DNA of 64,000 bases. Source: Reyranella sp. GTDB lineage: Bacteria > Pseudomonadota > Alphaproteobacteria > Reyranellales > Reyranellaceae. The translations under genes were made by a program, and so were the position numbers. The notes below the pieces were generated by a model, which saw only the letters and a list, made by a program, of their open reading frames with translations, had not been told where the DNA came from and searched no databases. Position 1 is the first letter of the stretch. Every line of letters starts with the position of its first letter. Of the stretch, positions 8,296 to 17,172 are shown piece after piece. The stretch covers positions 27,498 through 91,497 of the forward strand of contig JALHMO010000003.1 of assembly GCA_022844015.1 (NCBI GenBank), in the 5' to 3' direction.

Positions 8296-9646
8296 GGGCT
8301 TGTCACAAAATAAACGCTTCATTGTGAGCAGGCATTGAGAGGCTGCCGTGGAATTATGGTGTAGTTCCAGTCGGGATGAAAAGCATTGTACTTGATCTTG
8401 ATCTTTGCGAGCTCGGGTCCTGAGACTTTGTGTCCCTTGGGATATTGATTGACATCGATGGCGGAGACGATGTTGAGGCCTGCGGTCGTCTTGGTGGCGG
8501 CGATCAGCTGGACGATGACCTTGTGCGTAAGCAAGGGTTTGCCGCGCCAGTTCTGGCTGATGAAGGCGAACATGCGGTGCTCGATGCGGTTCCATTTGCT
8601 GGTGCCGGGTGGGTGATGAGCGACAGTGATGGTCAGTCCGGTCTGATCGGCGAGTTTCTGCAACTCGACCTTCCATAGCCTGACGCGCGCTCCATTGCTG
8701 CCGCCGCAATCGGCGGTGATGAGCAGGCGCGTGGCCGCGGGATATCGCTTTCGGCCCATGCGCCGCCACCAGCGACGGATGCTCTCCACGGCGAAGGCTG
8801 CGGTGTCGTGATTGATGCCGACACTGACCCAGCCTTCGTTGGCGGCGATGTCGTAGACCCCATAGGGGACGGCTCTGCCCTTACCGGGGATGACGAAGTC
8901 GTGGACGCGGACCGCCTCGGGCCGGCCCTTGCGCCGCAGTTCCCGACCGTTGTTCTTGAAATCGCCGACCAGCTCCTTCTTCTTGGTGTCGACCGAGATG
9001 GCCGGCTGCCTGCCACGGCGAAAGCGCCGGATGGCATTGTTGATGTGCTCGAACTGGTCGTCTCGATCGGGATGCTGGCGACCTTCGCGGGTCTTGGCGT
9101 TGGCTTGCAGGCTGAAGCCGAGGTCCTTGAGCAGGCGGCCGACCAGGCTGCGGCTGGCGCGAAATCCTCGCTCGGCAAGAGCCGCCGACAGATGGCGGTG
9201 GCTGCGGCTGACCCACAGCAGGTCGGCCTGCGGATCGCCGCGCGTAGCCGACGCCACCAGACGCAGCAAGGCCTTGCGTAAGCCTGCTTGCTCGACACTT
9301 GCCGCCTTGCGGCCGCCGCCGCTACGACGGATCAGGCCGTGAGGCCATTCCGTCGCCTCTCTGTCGAGGTCCTTGAGGCCTCGTCCGATCGTGCTGCGGG
9401 CGATGCCCGTAAGCTGCGACACCAAGGCGATGCCGCCGCGCCCGGCGGCGCGCGCCTCGCTGGCCGCGAATAGGCGCAGGCCCTTCTCATCGAGATGGCC
9501 AGCCACGGCCTCATAGCGCATACGAATAGCGTCGGAGTCGATCACTCACACAAGATATCGTATTACTTGCAGGCTTTGTATCTATCGGTTGATTCTTTAA
9601 ATGCGTTATTCAACCCGTCTCGATTCGATTATTTCGTGACGGGCCC
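8296..9646 (-). mobile_element. Complete ISAzo13-type insertion sequence (1351 bp)
   Basis: The ends are inverted repeats: left GGGCTTGTCACAAAATAAAC, right (reverse complement) GGGCCCGTCACGAAATAATC, 16 of 20 bases matching. It is flanked by the direct repeat TAA at 8293-8295 and 9647-9649. Removing the element plus one TAA rejoins FEGVLV to SDFYGG in frame in the interrupted transposase gene, which proves the boundaries. It carries one transposase gene filling nearly the whole element. Confidence 0.9.
8319..9545 (-). CDS. ISAzo13-family transposase
   Basis: This 408-residue transposase has a DDE/RNase H-like core: first Asp in ISVDTKKKELVGDF (near residue 185), second in LLITADCGGSNGAR (near 277), and Glu in PPGTSKWNRIEHRMF (near 325). 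The N-terminal third is helix-turn-helix-like (ALVSQLTGIARSTIGRGLKD; KALLRLVASATRGDP). The start is GTG at 9545, about 100 bp inside the right terminal repeat. The frame is intact and the terminal repeats are present, so the element may still be mobile. Confidence 0.9.
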   Translation of the reverse strand: MIDSDAIRMRYEAVAGHLDEKGLRLFAASEARAAGRGGIALVSQLTGIARSTIGRGLKDLDREATEWPHGLIRRSGGGRKAASVEQAGLRKALLRLVASATRGDPQADLLWVSRSHRHLSAALAERGFRASRSLVGRLLKDLGFSLQANAKTREGRQHPDRDDQFEHINNAIRRFRRGRQPAISVDTKKKELVGDFKNNGRELRRKGRPEAVRVHDFVIPGKGRAVPYGVYDIAANEGWVSVGINHDTAAFAVESIRRWWRRMGRKRYPAATRLLITADCGGSNGARVRLWKVELQKLADQTGLTITVAHHPPGTSKWNRIEHRMFAFISQNWRGKPLLTHKVIVQLIAATKTTAGLNIVSAIDVNQYPKGHKVSGPELAKIKIKYNAFHPDWNYTIIPRQPLNACSQ

Positions 9647-11789
9647 TAACCAGCACTCCTTCGAATCCTGTCAGGATGTCCTTCAGTACGGAGGACTCTC
9701 GTGAAGGGGAATAAACATACGCAACCGAGGTTAGGTTGGTGAAGACCCAAACATAGTGGCCACCACCGTAGACCACCCCCTTTGTCTCGTCCGAGTGGAC
9801 GAGATGGCCTCCCGTAATCTGCCGCAAAATGGAACGGTACATCGGCTCATACATCCGCGCGGCCTCAGCTTTCAAATCGTGAACCGTCGTGGCTACCATG
9901 TTTACCCCGAACACCTGCGCGAGATGCTCGCTGATCTTCTGGTTTGACAGGCGCTGCTCGATGACGAGATAGATTATGTAGGCGCGAAGAGTGGGGCCAT
10001 ACTTCGTCTTCTGCTGGAAGATCGTCTTCTCGGCACGGCAGATTCCGCACCGATGTCGTCGGTAGCGATATCGGATTATCCACCGCTTGATCCCACCCTT
10101 AACAAACTTTAGGTCATAAAGAATCTTGACCGTCTCGCCGAAGGACCAGAGCTTCAAAGAACCGCATTTCGGGCAACCTTCCGGCTTGTCATCTACAGCT
10201 ACCTCTTGGTTGGCGGAGGTGGTCGCCCTGGAAAGTCGCGTCCTGCGAGTCGATTTGGCGATTGTCTTGTCGGTGCGAATATAGACGCGCGAACGTTGGT
10301 AGTTCCAATAAGCCGCTGCGTTGATCTTCTCGAACTCTGGAAGGGCGCATTGCAGTTTGCCAAATGTCCTCTGGAACGGCACTTCCAGCGAGCCCACGTG
10401 GATCGTGTCGAGCCCTTGTTCGCTGTTCTCGCCGCTAAGGCCGACCAAGGCCTCGGTCACGATTTGGGCGGCATGGCAATCGTCACTATTGTAGCCGATA
10501 AGTTCCTGCTTGAGGGTGTCGTCGCTCGTCAGTTCCCAGTGGCGCCGGGCAAGGATCGCTGCCTGGCCAGACGAGTGTGGCCATTGCCATTCGAAGCCCA
10601 GCCACCGGGCGACCTCTTTCAGACCGTTGGTGTGTGTGGGGAAATAGACTCGTCCGTAAATGATCGCGAGAATGTTCACCGCCCGCTCGATCAACCGGTC
10701 GACGAAGTTGGTATCGCCGTCTTCCGGCGGCCACCGTTCCCTCATCTGTCTAAGAAAGCGGCTCTCGTACGCGCCGTAATGGAAGAGCCGAGGGTCTTCG
10801 AACTGACGGAGGATGTCGAGACATTGTCGCCACATTCGGCCTTCGTCCTCGGGGCGGTCGGCCCAGAACGACCACTGCACGGGTTCTCCGGTACCATGGT
10901 GGCGAAGGCCTACCAAATAGTAGAAGTTGCGGTCCGGCGCGCCCTCAACATCGATGAAGAGTGAGTCACCGCCGGAAGGGACTACCGGCGTGCCGACAAC
11001 ATGAATCTTGCCTTTCTTCAGCGCGAGGGCTTTGAGCTTGTGATCGTGCCGGGCTTGCAACTCGGTTCGTCGCGGCGTCGATCTTGGTCGGCTCTTACGC
11101 CGCGGCCTGTAGCCATAAGACAGCTGGGTGATCGTCGTGATGCCTTTGTCTCTAAATTTGGTCCGCTCCTTCGGCGTGATAGCACTGAGCAGGGACAGGT
11201 CGTCCCTTTCGATAGAGATGCTGCGGCAGCGCGACTGGTATTCGCATGCGGGGCAATGCTTGTTCAGAATCGGACTCGATGCGGCTGGCGATTCTGCTAA
11301 TGCTACCATGGTGTCTAGGATCTCCCGCGCTTTCGAAAGCAGGGGCACAATGTTGACGCGCTTCAGCCGAGAGTGTTGGCCATGTGCAATGTGTCCGGTG
11401 GCTGGCATTGGACAGCGCGGCCCTTGGGAAACCGCCAAGGCCGCGAAGGCGAGCAGTAGCTCATCGGATTTGTCGATCCGCTCCCAGGGGGAATATAGAA
11501 TGGGGATAACATGCGGGTAGCCGCTCGGCCGCTCGGCGCCTCGACGCTGGTGCATGGGTTTGTTGGTACTCCATACGGACGATTCAGCGTCGATGGTCGG
11601 TGAGGAGTCAGCAACGGGGGCAACGCGGTCAACCTCTGCCTTTGCCTTGTATGCATCGGCTACGCTTGCACGCATTGATGACCAGAACTTGTCGCTGGGA
11701 ATTTCGCCGGTGTGCACGAGCCATCCCTTTGTGGGACATTGCAAATGGGCAGCGAACGTCGCTGCCGTGATTTCTGGGCTCAACGCCAT

Positions 11790-11971
11790 CTCCGATCCCT
11801 CTTGAGGTGAGGCTATGGGTGCCTAGTCTAGGATTGCCCGCTTGTTTCAACCATGCGACAGGGAACGTCGCCATAGCTTCGGCGACCGCTGGCCACCCGT
11901 TCGAACGCCCATCCAGGATCGCCTCCACCGTCCTGCGGCGCACCCTTTGGGTGAGACAGCGAAAAGGCGTG
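11790..11971 (-). pseudogene. C-terminal fragment of a recombinase-associated small protein
   Basis: On the minus strand (about 11840-11955) a frame reads RTVEAILDGR, then TFPVAWLKQ. In intact recombinase-associated small proteins the C-terminus is close to DIVEAILDGRQ followed by PFPVEWxxQ, so this looks like the missing end of the same family as the remnant at 7066-7278. On this strand it lies upstream of, not downstream from, that remnant, so it is a second copy or the product of rearrangement. Confidence 0.4.
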
Positions 11972-13579
11972 TCACCGCCGCCTGACCGTGATCCCCGCGG
12001 CCTCGCGGTCCCAGGTCCGGTCGGAGATGCCACGCTCGCGAAGCTTGTATTTCTGGATCTTGCCGTTCTCGGTCGCCGGCAGGGTGTCGACGAACTCGAG
12101 GAAGCGCGGCACCGCGAAGTAAGGCATCCGGGTCTCGCAGAAGCGGATCACGGCCACCGGGTCGAGCGTGCTGCCCGCCTGCAGGACGACGGCCGCCATG
12201 ACCTCGTCCTCGGCGAGCTCGGACCGCACGGGGAAGGCGGCCGCCGTGGCGATCTCGGGATGGCTCAGCAGCACCTGCTCGACCTCGAACGAGGACACGT
12301 TCTCGCCGCGCCGGCGGATGGCGTCCTTGAGGCGGTCGACGAAGCGGAAGTAGCCGTCGGGCTCGCGGATGACCCTGTCGCCACTGTGGAACCAGAGATT
12401 GCGCCACGCCTCCACGGTCTTCTCCGGCGTGCCGAAATAGCCGGTGCCGAACGCGAACGGCGCCTCGGCCCGCAGGATGAGCTCGCCCGGCGTGCCATCC
12501 GGCACCTCGTTGTCGTCGTCGTCGACCACGCGCGCGGCAAACCCCTCGAAGATTCGTCCCATGGTGCCTGGCTTCTGCTCGCCGAGCGGCGTGCCGATGA
12601 CGAAGTTGGTCTCGGTCGAGCCGTAGCCGTCGAGCAGGCCGATGCCGGTGCGCTGGGTGAACTCGGCATGGAAATGCCCGGGTACGCCGGGCGCCAGCGC
12701 GATGCGCGTCGAATGACGCTGCTCGTCCGGATGCGGATCGCGCGACAGCAGGATCGGCACCATCGCGCCCAGCAGATAGGTCACCGTGGCCTGCCGCTCC
12801 GCCAGCGTGGTCCAGAAGGCCGAGGCGGAGAACCTGCTTTCGAAGCTCGCCGTGGCGCCAGTCAGCATCGCCTGGAAGAAAGTGTTCAGGGCATTGGTGT
12901 GAAAGAGTGGAAGCGTCGTGCAGAGGACGTCGCTCTCGCCGACGCCCAGCAGATGCGCGGTGTTGACGCCCCACCAGAAGAACTGGGCGTGCGGGCAGCA
13001 CACCCCCTTGGACGGCCCGGTAGTGCCCGAGGTGTAGAGGATGGCCAGAGTATCGCTCGGCCGCGCCGGCCCGGCGGCAATCGCCTCGCCCAGGGGCGGC
13101 AGCACCTGGGCCGGCACGGCGCACGGCATCGCGCCGATGGGCTGGTCGATGATCCAGATTGCCTGAACCGGCAATGTCGCCAGATCGACATGGTCGAGGG
13201 CACTCAGCAGGGCCGCCTCGATGACCAGCAGCCGGGCGCCGGAATTTTCCAGGATGTGGCGCAGCTGCAGGCCGCGCGAGGCGGTGTTGATCGGCACCAG
13301 GATGGCGCCGAGCCAGGCCGTGCCGAGGAATATCTCGATGAACTCCGGCCGGTTCTCGCAGATCAGGGCGACGCGGTCGCCCGACCGCACGCCGGCCTCG
13401 TGGAGGCGGCCGGCAGCGCGGGCAGCAAGCTGCGGGGCGTCGGCAAAGCTCCAGCGCTTGCCGCCGGATTGCACGAGCGGCCTGGCGCCGAACTTGTCGG
13501 CCTGGGCCTGCAGCATCGCCGCGACGCTGCGCTCGCCCGGCGCGAAGAAGCGGCCGGCATCGAGGGGTTCGCGCGCCAT
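11972..13579 (-). CDS. ATP-dependent acyl-CoA ligase (AMP-binding)
   Basis: About 535 residues of the adenylate-forming superfamily, which make acyl-AMP and then acyl-CoA. Motifs: AILYTSGTTGPSKGV (near residue 180, P-loop), GYGSTETNF (near 320), GDRVIREPDGYFRFVDRLKD (near 400), RRGENVSSFEVEQ, and PATENGKIQKYKLR near the C-terminus with the catalytic Lys. Overall it resembles crotonobetaine/carnitine-CoA ligases, but the substrate is not readable. It is last in the Rieske operon, so I infer an aromatic side-chain acid such as an oxidised indoleacetate. Start: ATG at 13579, or GTG at 13585 overlapping the upstream stop. Confidence 0.88.
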   Translation of the reverse strand: MAREPLDAGRFFAPGERSVAAMLQAQADKFGARPLVQSGGKRWSFADAPQLAARAAGRLHEAGVRSGDRVALICENRPEFIEIFLGTAWLGAILVPINTASRGLQLRHILENSGARLLVIEAALLSALDHVDLATLPVQAIWIIDQPIGAMPCAVPAQVLPPLGEAIAAGPARPSDTLAILYTSGTTGPSKGVCCPHAQFFWWGVNTAHLLGVGESDVLCTTLPLFHTNALNTFFQAMLTGATASFESRFSASAFWTTLAERQATVTYLLGAMVPILLSRDPHPDEQRHSTRIALAPGVPGHFHAEFTQRTGIGLLDGYGSTETNFVIGTPLGEQKPGTMGRIFEGFAARVVDDDDNEVPDGTPGELILRAEAPFAFGTGYFGTPEKTVEAWRNLWFHSGDRVIREPDGYFRFVDRLKDAIRRRGENVSSFEVEQVLLSHPEIATAAAFPVRSELAEDEVMAAVVLQAGSTLDPVAVIRFCETRMPYFAVPRFLEFVDTLPATENGKIQKYKLRERGISDRTWDREAAGITVRRR

Positions 13580-13581
13580 GG

Positions 13582-14559
13582 TCACAGCACCGGCGGCCGG
13601 ACGAGGCCGAGACCGCGCAGCAGTGTCGTGAACGCCGCCAGCCGCTCGAGGCGATGACTGTCCAGATCGAGCTTGTCGTAGTCGAGAAAACCGCGTCCGG
13701 TCTTCATGCCGATGTTCCCCTCATGCATGTTGCGCTCGACGATCGCCGGCGCGGCGTAGCGTTCGTTGCCCAGGGCCTGGGTAAGATAGCGGCTGGCGTA
13801 GTAGAGGATGTCGCCGCCGCCCCAGTCGATGAACTCGAGCAGGCCGAGCACGGCGAAGCGCAGGCCGAAGCCGTACTTGACTGCCTTGTCGATCTCCTCG
13901 GCTGAGGCCACCCCCTCCTCCACCATGCGCGCCGCCTCGTTCATGGCGAGCGCTTGGATGCGCGGCACGATGTAGCCCGGGGTCGCCGCACAGAGCACGG
14001 TGACCTTGCCGATCCCGTCGAGCAGAGCGCGCAGCGTCTGGACCACGTCCGTGCTCGTCGCCTTGCCGGCCGACAGCTCGACCAGCGGCATCAGGTAGGG
14101 CGGGTTGAGCCAGTGGGCGTTGAGGAAGCGCTCGCGATGCTCGATCGCCTCGGCGAGGTCGTCGACCAGGATGGTCGAGGTGGTCGAGGCGATGATCGGT
14201 CGCCGCCCGGCGAGACGCGACACCAGCGCGAGCGCCGTCCGCTTCTGCTCGAGCACTTCCGGCACGCCTTCGAAGATGAAGCCGGCGTCCGGCAGAACGG
14301 CACCGGCCTCGCTCGACGGAACGACGCGCACGAGGGCGGCGATGGCGGGCACCTGGTCGGCGGCGCAGAGTCCGAGGCGCGCCAATGTGCCCAGGGTCGC
14401 GGCGATCTCGCCCTGCGCTTCACGCGCCAGTGACACGAACTGCTCGGCGGGACGTTCCTTCAGGTCGACCAAGGCGACGTCGTGCCCGGCATAGGCAAAC
14501 ACCACCGCAAGACCACGGCCCATGCGTCCCGCACCCACCAGGGCGATCGGCTCTCTCAT
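13582..14559 (-). CDS. 3-hydroxyacyl-CoA dehydrogenase family protein
   Basis: A 325-residue NAD-dependent dehydrogenase. It has a Rossmann motif VGAGRMGRGLA at the N-terminus, a central ASTTSTILVDDLAEAIEH segment, the HWLNPPYLMPLVEL catalytic His region, and a helical C-terminal domain (PGYIVPRIQALAMNEAARMV; KYGFGLRFAVLGLLEFIDW). This pattern is shared by 3-hydroxybutyryl-CoA and carnitine dehydrogenases. The ATG at 14559 overlaps the upstream stop (ATGA), which fixes the start. Its substrate in this operon is unknown; oxidation of a hydroxyacyl-CoA intermediate is likely. Confidence 0.9.
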   Translation of the reverse strand: MREPIALVGAGRMGRGLAVVFAYAGHDVALVDLKERPAEQFVSLAREAQGEIAATLGTLARLGLCAADQVPAIAALVRVVPSSEAGAVLPDAGFIFEGVPEVLEQKRTALALVSRLAGRRPIIASTTSTILVDDLAEAIEHRERFLNAHWLNPPYLMPLVELSAGKATSTDVVQTLRALLDGIGKVTVLCAATPGYIVPRIQALAMNEAARMVEEGVASAEEIDKAVKYGFGLRFAVLGLLEFIDWGGGDILYYASRYLTQALGNERYAAPAIVERNMHEGNIGMKTGRGFLDYDKLDLDSHRLERLAAFTTLLRGLGLVRPPVL

Positions 14560-15647
14560 GCGAAGCCCTCGCGCAGCAGCTTCTGCAGGCCGGCGCGGTC
14601 GAGGTCGCCGAGGCCGAGGCTCGCCAGGGTACGGCCCGTCCGGGAGAAGTCTTCGCCGCAGATCGCGCCGCCGATCGACAGGAAGGCCTCGACCAGGGGC
14701 ACCTCGACGCCGGCGAGCCGCGCCGTCGAGGCAAGCAACGCCAACCCCATGCGCACGTCCTCGATCATGTAGCGATGCTCGCGCAGGACGATGCTCTCGC
14801 GCCAGTCCCCCGACTTGGTCAACCGCTCGTGCGAGCCGCGGCCGTACATCCATTCCGGTCCGGTCGCGGCATAGTGGTCGGCCAGCGGAAAATGCGGGGC
14901 GCCATAGCCCAGGGCCTCGCGAACCGCCATGCGCTCTCGGTCGAGAGCGTCGGTCACGCGACGGACCGCTGGCTGCGTGCCTTCGTTGTGGATGTCCCAC
15001 CTCTCGAAGTGCTCGAGCGGGGCGGCGTTCATGACGATGAGCGGTGGATGGATGATCGGCCCGGCATTCATCAGCGCGCCGGACAGTGCATCGCCGCACG
15101 GCCGGATCGCCTCCGGGAAGGCCCGTGAGAGGACCGCCAACGCCGCATCGGCACGCGACAGCGGAAAGACGCCGGTCGGCAGATGCTTTCCGCGGGCCGA
15201 GATCTGCACCTCGTACGGCCCGTGCTTGCGTGCGAGCCAGGGCAAGGTGCCGGTCTCGGCAAACGCCAGCCGTGCGCGATTGCCCGACTGCCACGCCGCC
15301 TTGGCGAACACGAATGACCCGAACGTTCCCGGCGGCAGGAATACCACCTGCCCGTCAACCAGATGCGGCGCCAGGCGCTCGGCAATGTCGGGCTGGGCGA
15401 AGGCGGGCGTCGGGCAGACGATCAACTCGGCGTCGCGGACAGCCTCGGAAATGTCGGTCGTGACGAGGGCCGGCGTTGCCGTGTGGCTGCCGCGGAAATC
15501 CTTGACCGTGATGGTGCCGCCGGCGGCGCGGTGGCTGGCAACCGCGGCGGCGTCGCGGCGCCACATGCGCACGGTGTGTCCAGCCAACGCGAAGTCGCCG
15601 GCCGCCGCAAACGATCCGTTGCCGCCGCCTAGGACTGCAATTTCCAA
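14556..15647 (-). CDS. NAD/NADP octopine/nopaline dehydrogenase family protein
   Basis: About 363 residues. An N-terminal nucleotide-binding domain (EIAVLGGGNGSFAAAGDFAL) is followed by an opine-dehydrogenase-like C-terminal domain (NAGPIIHPPLIVMNAAPLEH, then a helical segment containing MYGRGSHERL). Family members act on opines or on 2-oxo acids and related compounds. No ATG is available near the Rossmann motif; the open frame upstream runs through a palindromic repeat. I therefore place the start at TTG 15647, 6 bp after a GGGGAC ribosome-site-like stretch. The role in the operon is not clear. Confidence 0.78.
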   Translation of the reverse strand: MEIAVLGGGNGSFAAAGDFALAGHTVRMWRRDAAAVASHRAAGGTITVKDFRGSHTATPALVTTDISEAVRDAELIVCPTPAFAQPDIAERLAPHLVDGQVVFLPPGTFGSFVFAKAAWQSGNRARLAFAETGTLPWLARKHGPYEVQISARGKHLPTGVFPLSRADAALAVLSRAFPEAIRPCGDALSGALMNAGPIIHPPLIVMNAAPLEHFERWDIHNEGTQPAVRRVTDALDRERMAVREALGYGAPHFPLADHYAATGPEWMYGRGSHERLTKSGDWRESIVLREHRYMIEDVRMGLALLASTARLAGVEVPLVEAFLSIGGAICGEDFSRTGRTLASLGLGDLDRAGLQKLLREGFA

Positions 15648-15663
15648 GACTGTCCCCTCACTG

Positions 15664-15852
15664 GCGCTAACATTGGTCGAAGGCCCAACAAAATCCTCAT
15701 CCTGAGGAGGCCGCGTAGCGGCCGTCTCGAAGGATGGGCCACACAGCGGATCCTTGAAAAAGCGTGTTGCAAGACCCGCTCTGTTGCCGACCCTTCGAGA
15801 CGCGGCCCTCCGGGCCACTCCTCAGGGTGAGGTCCCTTTGTAAGTTGGCGCC
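15664..15852. repeat. Family A palindromic repeat, copy 1
   Basis: Outer ends GGCGCTAAC and GTTGGCGCC are inverted. Inside, the left arm CCTCATCCTGAGGAGG ends with CTCGAAGGATGGG and the right arm is the inverted CCCTTCGAGACG ... CCTCAGGGTGAGG. It separates the MarR gene from the opine-dehydrogenase-like gene within one operon. Confidence 0.85.
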
Positions 15853-15888
15853 TCTGGACAGTCCCCTTCCGCAGCAACCTTGCATCGC

Positions 15889-16428
15889 TCACCCCTTCCC
15901 ATGCAGGTCGAGATTGCGCTGCAGTAGCGTCAGATTCTGCAGGAGCTCCGATTTCGCCTCGACGCTGAGCTCGCCCAGGATCGACACCACCCACTCCTCG
16001 TGCCGGCGTGCCATGCGCAGGAACGCCTCGCGGCCCTTGCGCGTCAGCCTCACGATCATGCTGCGGCGGTCGTCGGGATCCTCGTGGCGCGACACCAGCC
16101 CTGCCTCGCCGAGCTTGTCGACCAGCCCGGTTACCGCGCCGTTGGACACGAGAAGCCGCCTCGACAGTTCCGACATGGAGAGGCCGTCGGGAAAGCGCTC
16201 GAGCTGCGCCAGGACGTCGAAACGGGCGAGCGAGGTGCCGAATTCCTTGCGCAGGCGCTGGCCGAGGATGTTCTCCATCTTGCCGGAGCAGCCGAGCAGG
16301 CGCAGCCATACCCTGAGCTCGAGATGTCCCTTTTGCGTTGGCGCCGCTCCGCTCTCGGCGATCCGCGCCTCGCCATTGGAGCGGTAGCGCATCCTGCCAT
16401 TGGACGACCTCGAGACGGGTTCGGTCAT
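15889..16428 (-). CDS. MarR-family transcriptional regulator
   Basis: This is 179 residues with a winged-helix core at about 60-140: FDVLAQLERFPDGLSMSELS, LLVSNGAVTGLVDKLGEAGL and the wing DPDDRRSMIVRLTRKG. Such proteins usually repress catabolic genes and are released by a phenolic or aromatic ligand. It is embedded in the Rieske operon, 12 bp after the SDR gene. It is clearly paralogous to the MarR at 35346-35822 (same LLVSNG-VTGxVD recognition region). MarR regulators are known to control auxin catabolism operons; a similar role is inferred here. Confidence 0.92.
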   Translation of the reverse strand: MTEPVSRSSNGRMRYRSNGEARIAESGAAPTQKGHLELRVWLRLLGCSGKMENILGQRLRKEFGTSLARFDVLAQLERFPDGLSMSELSRRLLVSNGAVTGLVDKLGEAGLVSRHEDPDDRRSMIVRLTRKGREAFLRMARRHEEWVVSILGELSVEAKSELLQNLTLLQRNLDLHGKG

Positions 16429-16440
16429 GATCGCGTCCCT

Positions 16441-17172
16441 TCAGATGACCAGGGTACCGACGCTGGCGCCGCCGCAGACATAGAGAACCTGGCCGGTGAT
16501 GAAGGACGCCTCGCGGCTGGCGAAGAACTTGACCGCCGCTGCGACATCCTCGGGCTGGCCGAGTCGCCGCATCGGAATGGCCGCCGCCAGGGCTGTCTCG
16601 CGCTCGCTGCCGGCCGGGATGATCTCGTGGAACATGTGCGTGCCCCGGACCGGGCCAGGCGCCACCATGTTGACGGTGATGCCGAACGGCGCAAGCTCGA
16701 GTGCCCAGGTGCGCCCCATGCCGATGATGCCGGCCTTGGTGGCGGAATAGGCTGTGCGACCCGTGGCACCCAGCGCCGCCCGGGAGGAGATCAGCACGAC
16801 CCGGCCAAAGCCCTCCTGCTTCATGTGCGGCAGCGTCGCGCCGAGCAGCGTCAGTGCAGCACCGAGATGGAGCTGGGCCAAAGCCGCGATGTCGGCCGCC
16901 GTCGTGCTCTCGACCGCACTGGGCCTGATGACCCCGGCATTGTGCACGAGGTGCGTCACGCGATGCTCGCGGGCGATTGCGGCCGCCGCTGCTTCGGTGG
17001 CCCGGGCATCGAGCAGATCGACCGTCCGCGCCTCGAGTTGCGGATGAGACCATCCCGGCTTCTCCAGCGCGAGCGAGATCACGCGATAGCCGTCCGCCAG
17101 CAGCGCCTTGGCGATGGCGGCGCCGATGCCGCCGCTGGCGCCGGTGACGATCGCGGTGCCGGCGCCGCTCAC
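16441..17172 (-). CDS. Short-chain dehydrogenase/reductase
   Basis: A 243-residue classical SDR. It has TGASGGIG near residue 9, HNAGV near 80, catalytic Ser (LISSRAALG) and YSATK (Tyr-Lys), and a C-terminal GQVLYVCGGASVG. The GTG start at 17172 overlaps the upstream stop by four bases (GTGA). In this operon it could oxidise a hydroxy intermediate such as dioxindole to isatin, but that is inference from position only. Confidence 0.9.
   Translation of the reverse strand: MSGAGTAIVTGASGGIGAAIAKALLADGYRVISLALEKPGWSHPQLEARTVDLLDARATEAAAAAIAREHRVTHLVHNAGVIRPSAVESTTAADIAALAQLHLGAALTLLGATLPHMKQEGFGRVVLISSRAALGATGRTAYSATKAGIIGMGRTWALELAPFGITVNMVAPGPVRGTHMFHEIIPAGSERETALAAAIPMRRLGQPEDVAAAVKFFASREASFITGQVLYVCGGASVGTLVI

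Larger units (their letters stand above)
7766..11789 (-). pseudogene. RecB-like nuclease (TM0106-type) fused to IS66-like DDE transposase, interrupted by an IS
   Basis: Without the inserted element (8296-9646) and one 3-bp target duplication, the minus strand encodes 889 residues in a single frame. Residues 1-190 are RecB/Cas4-like, with C18 and C179-x2-C182-x5-C188 as expected for a Fe-S cluster site. Residues 200-235 form a helix-hairpin-helix-like stretch (KGITTITQLSYGYRPRR). Residues 275-445 are RNase H/DEDD-like (LFIDVEG, HYGAYESRF, GYNSDD). Residues 539-584 are a zinc ribbon (CPKC, CGIC). Residues 590-889 are an IS66-type transposase with D667 (HSDET), D716 (SDFYGGYD) and E835 (WNNNNAEHAV). 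The insertion falls just before D716, so the gene cannot now yield an intact enzyme. Two catalytic Asp/Glu-Lys residues expected of RecB nucleases are not obvious. The nuclease assignment rests on overall layout. Confidence 0.8.

Noticed and set aside
9606..9646. Last 13 codons of the 727-codon frame as a natural C-terminus
   Set aside because: They are encoded by the end of the inserted IS, not by the host gene; the true continuation is at 8292-7766.
9647..11789. Cas4-like Cys cluster taken as evidence for a CRISPR locus
   Set aside because: No CRISPR repeats or other cas genes are in the window; the domain belongs to a nuclease-transposase fusion.
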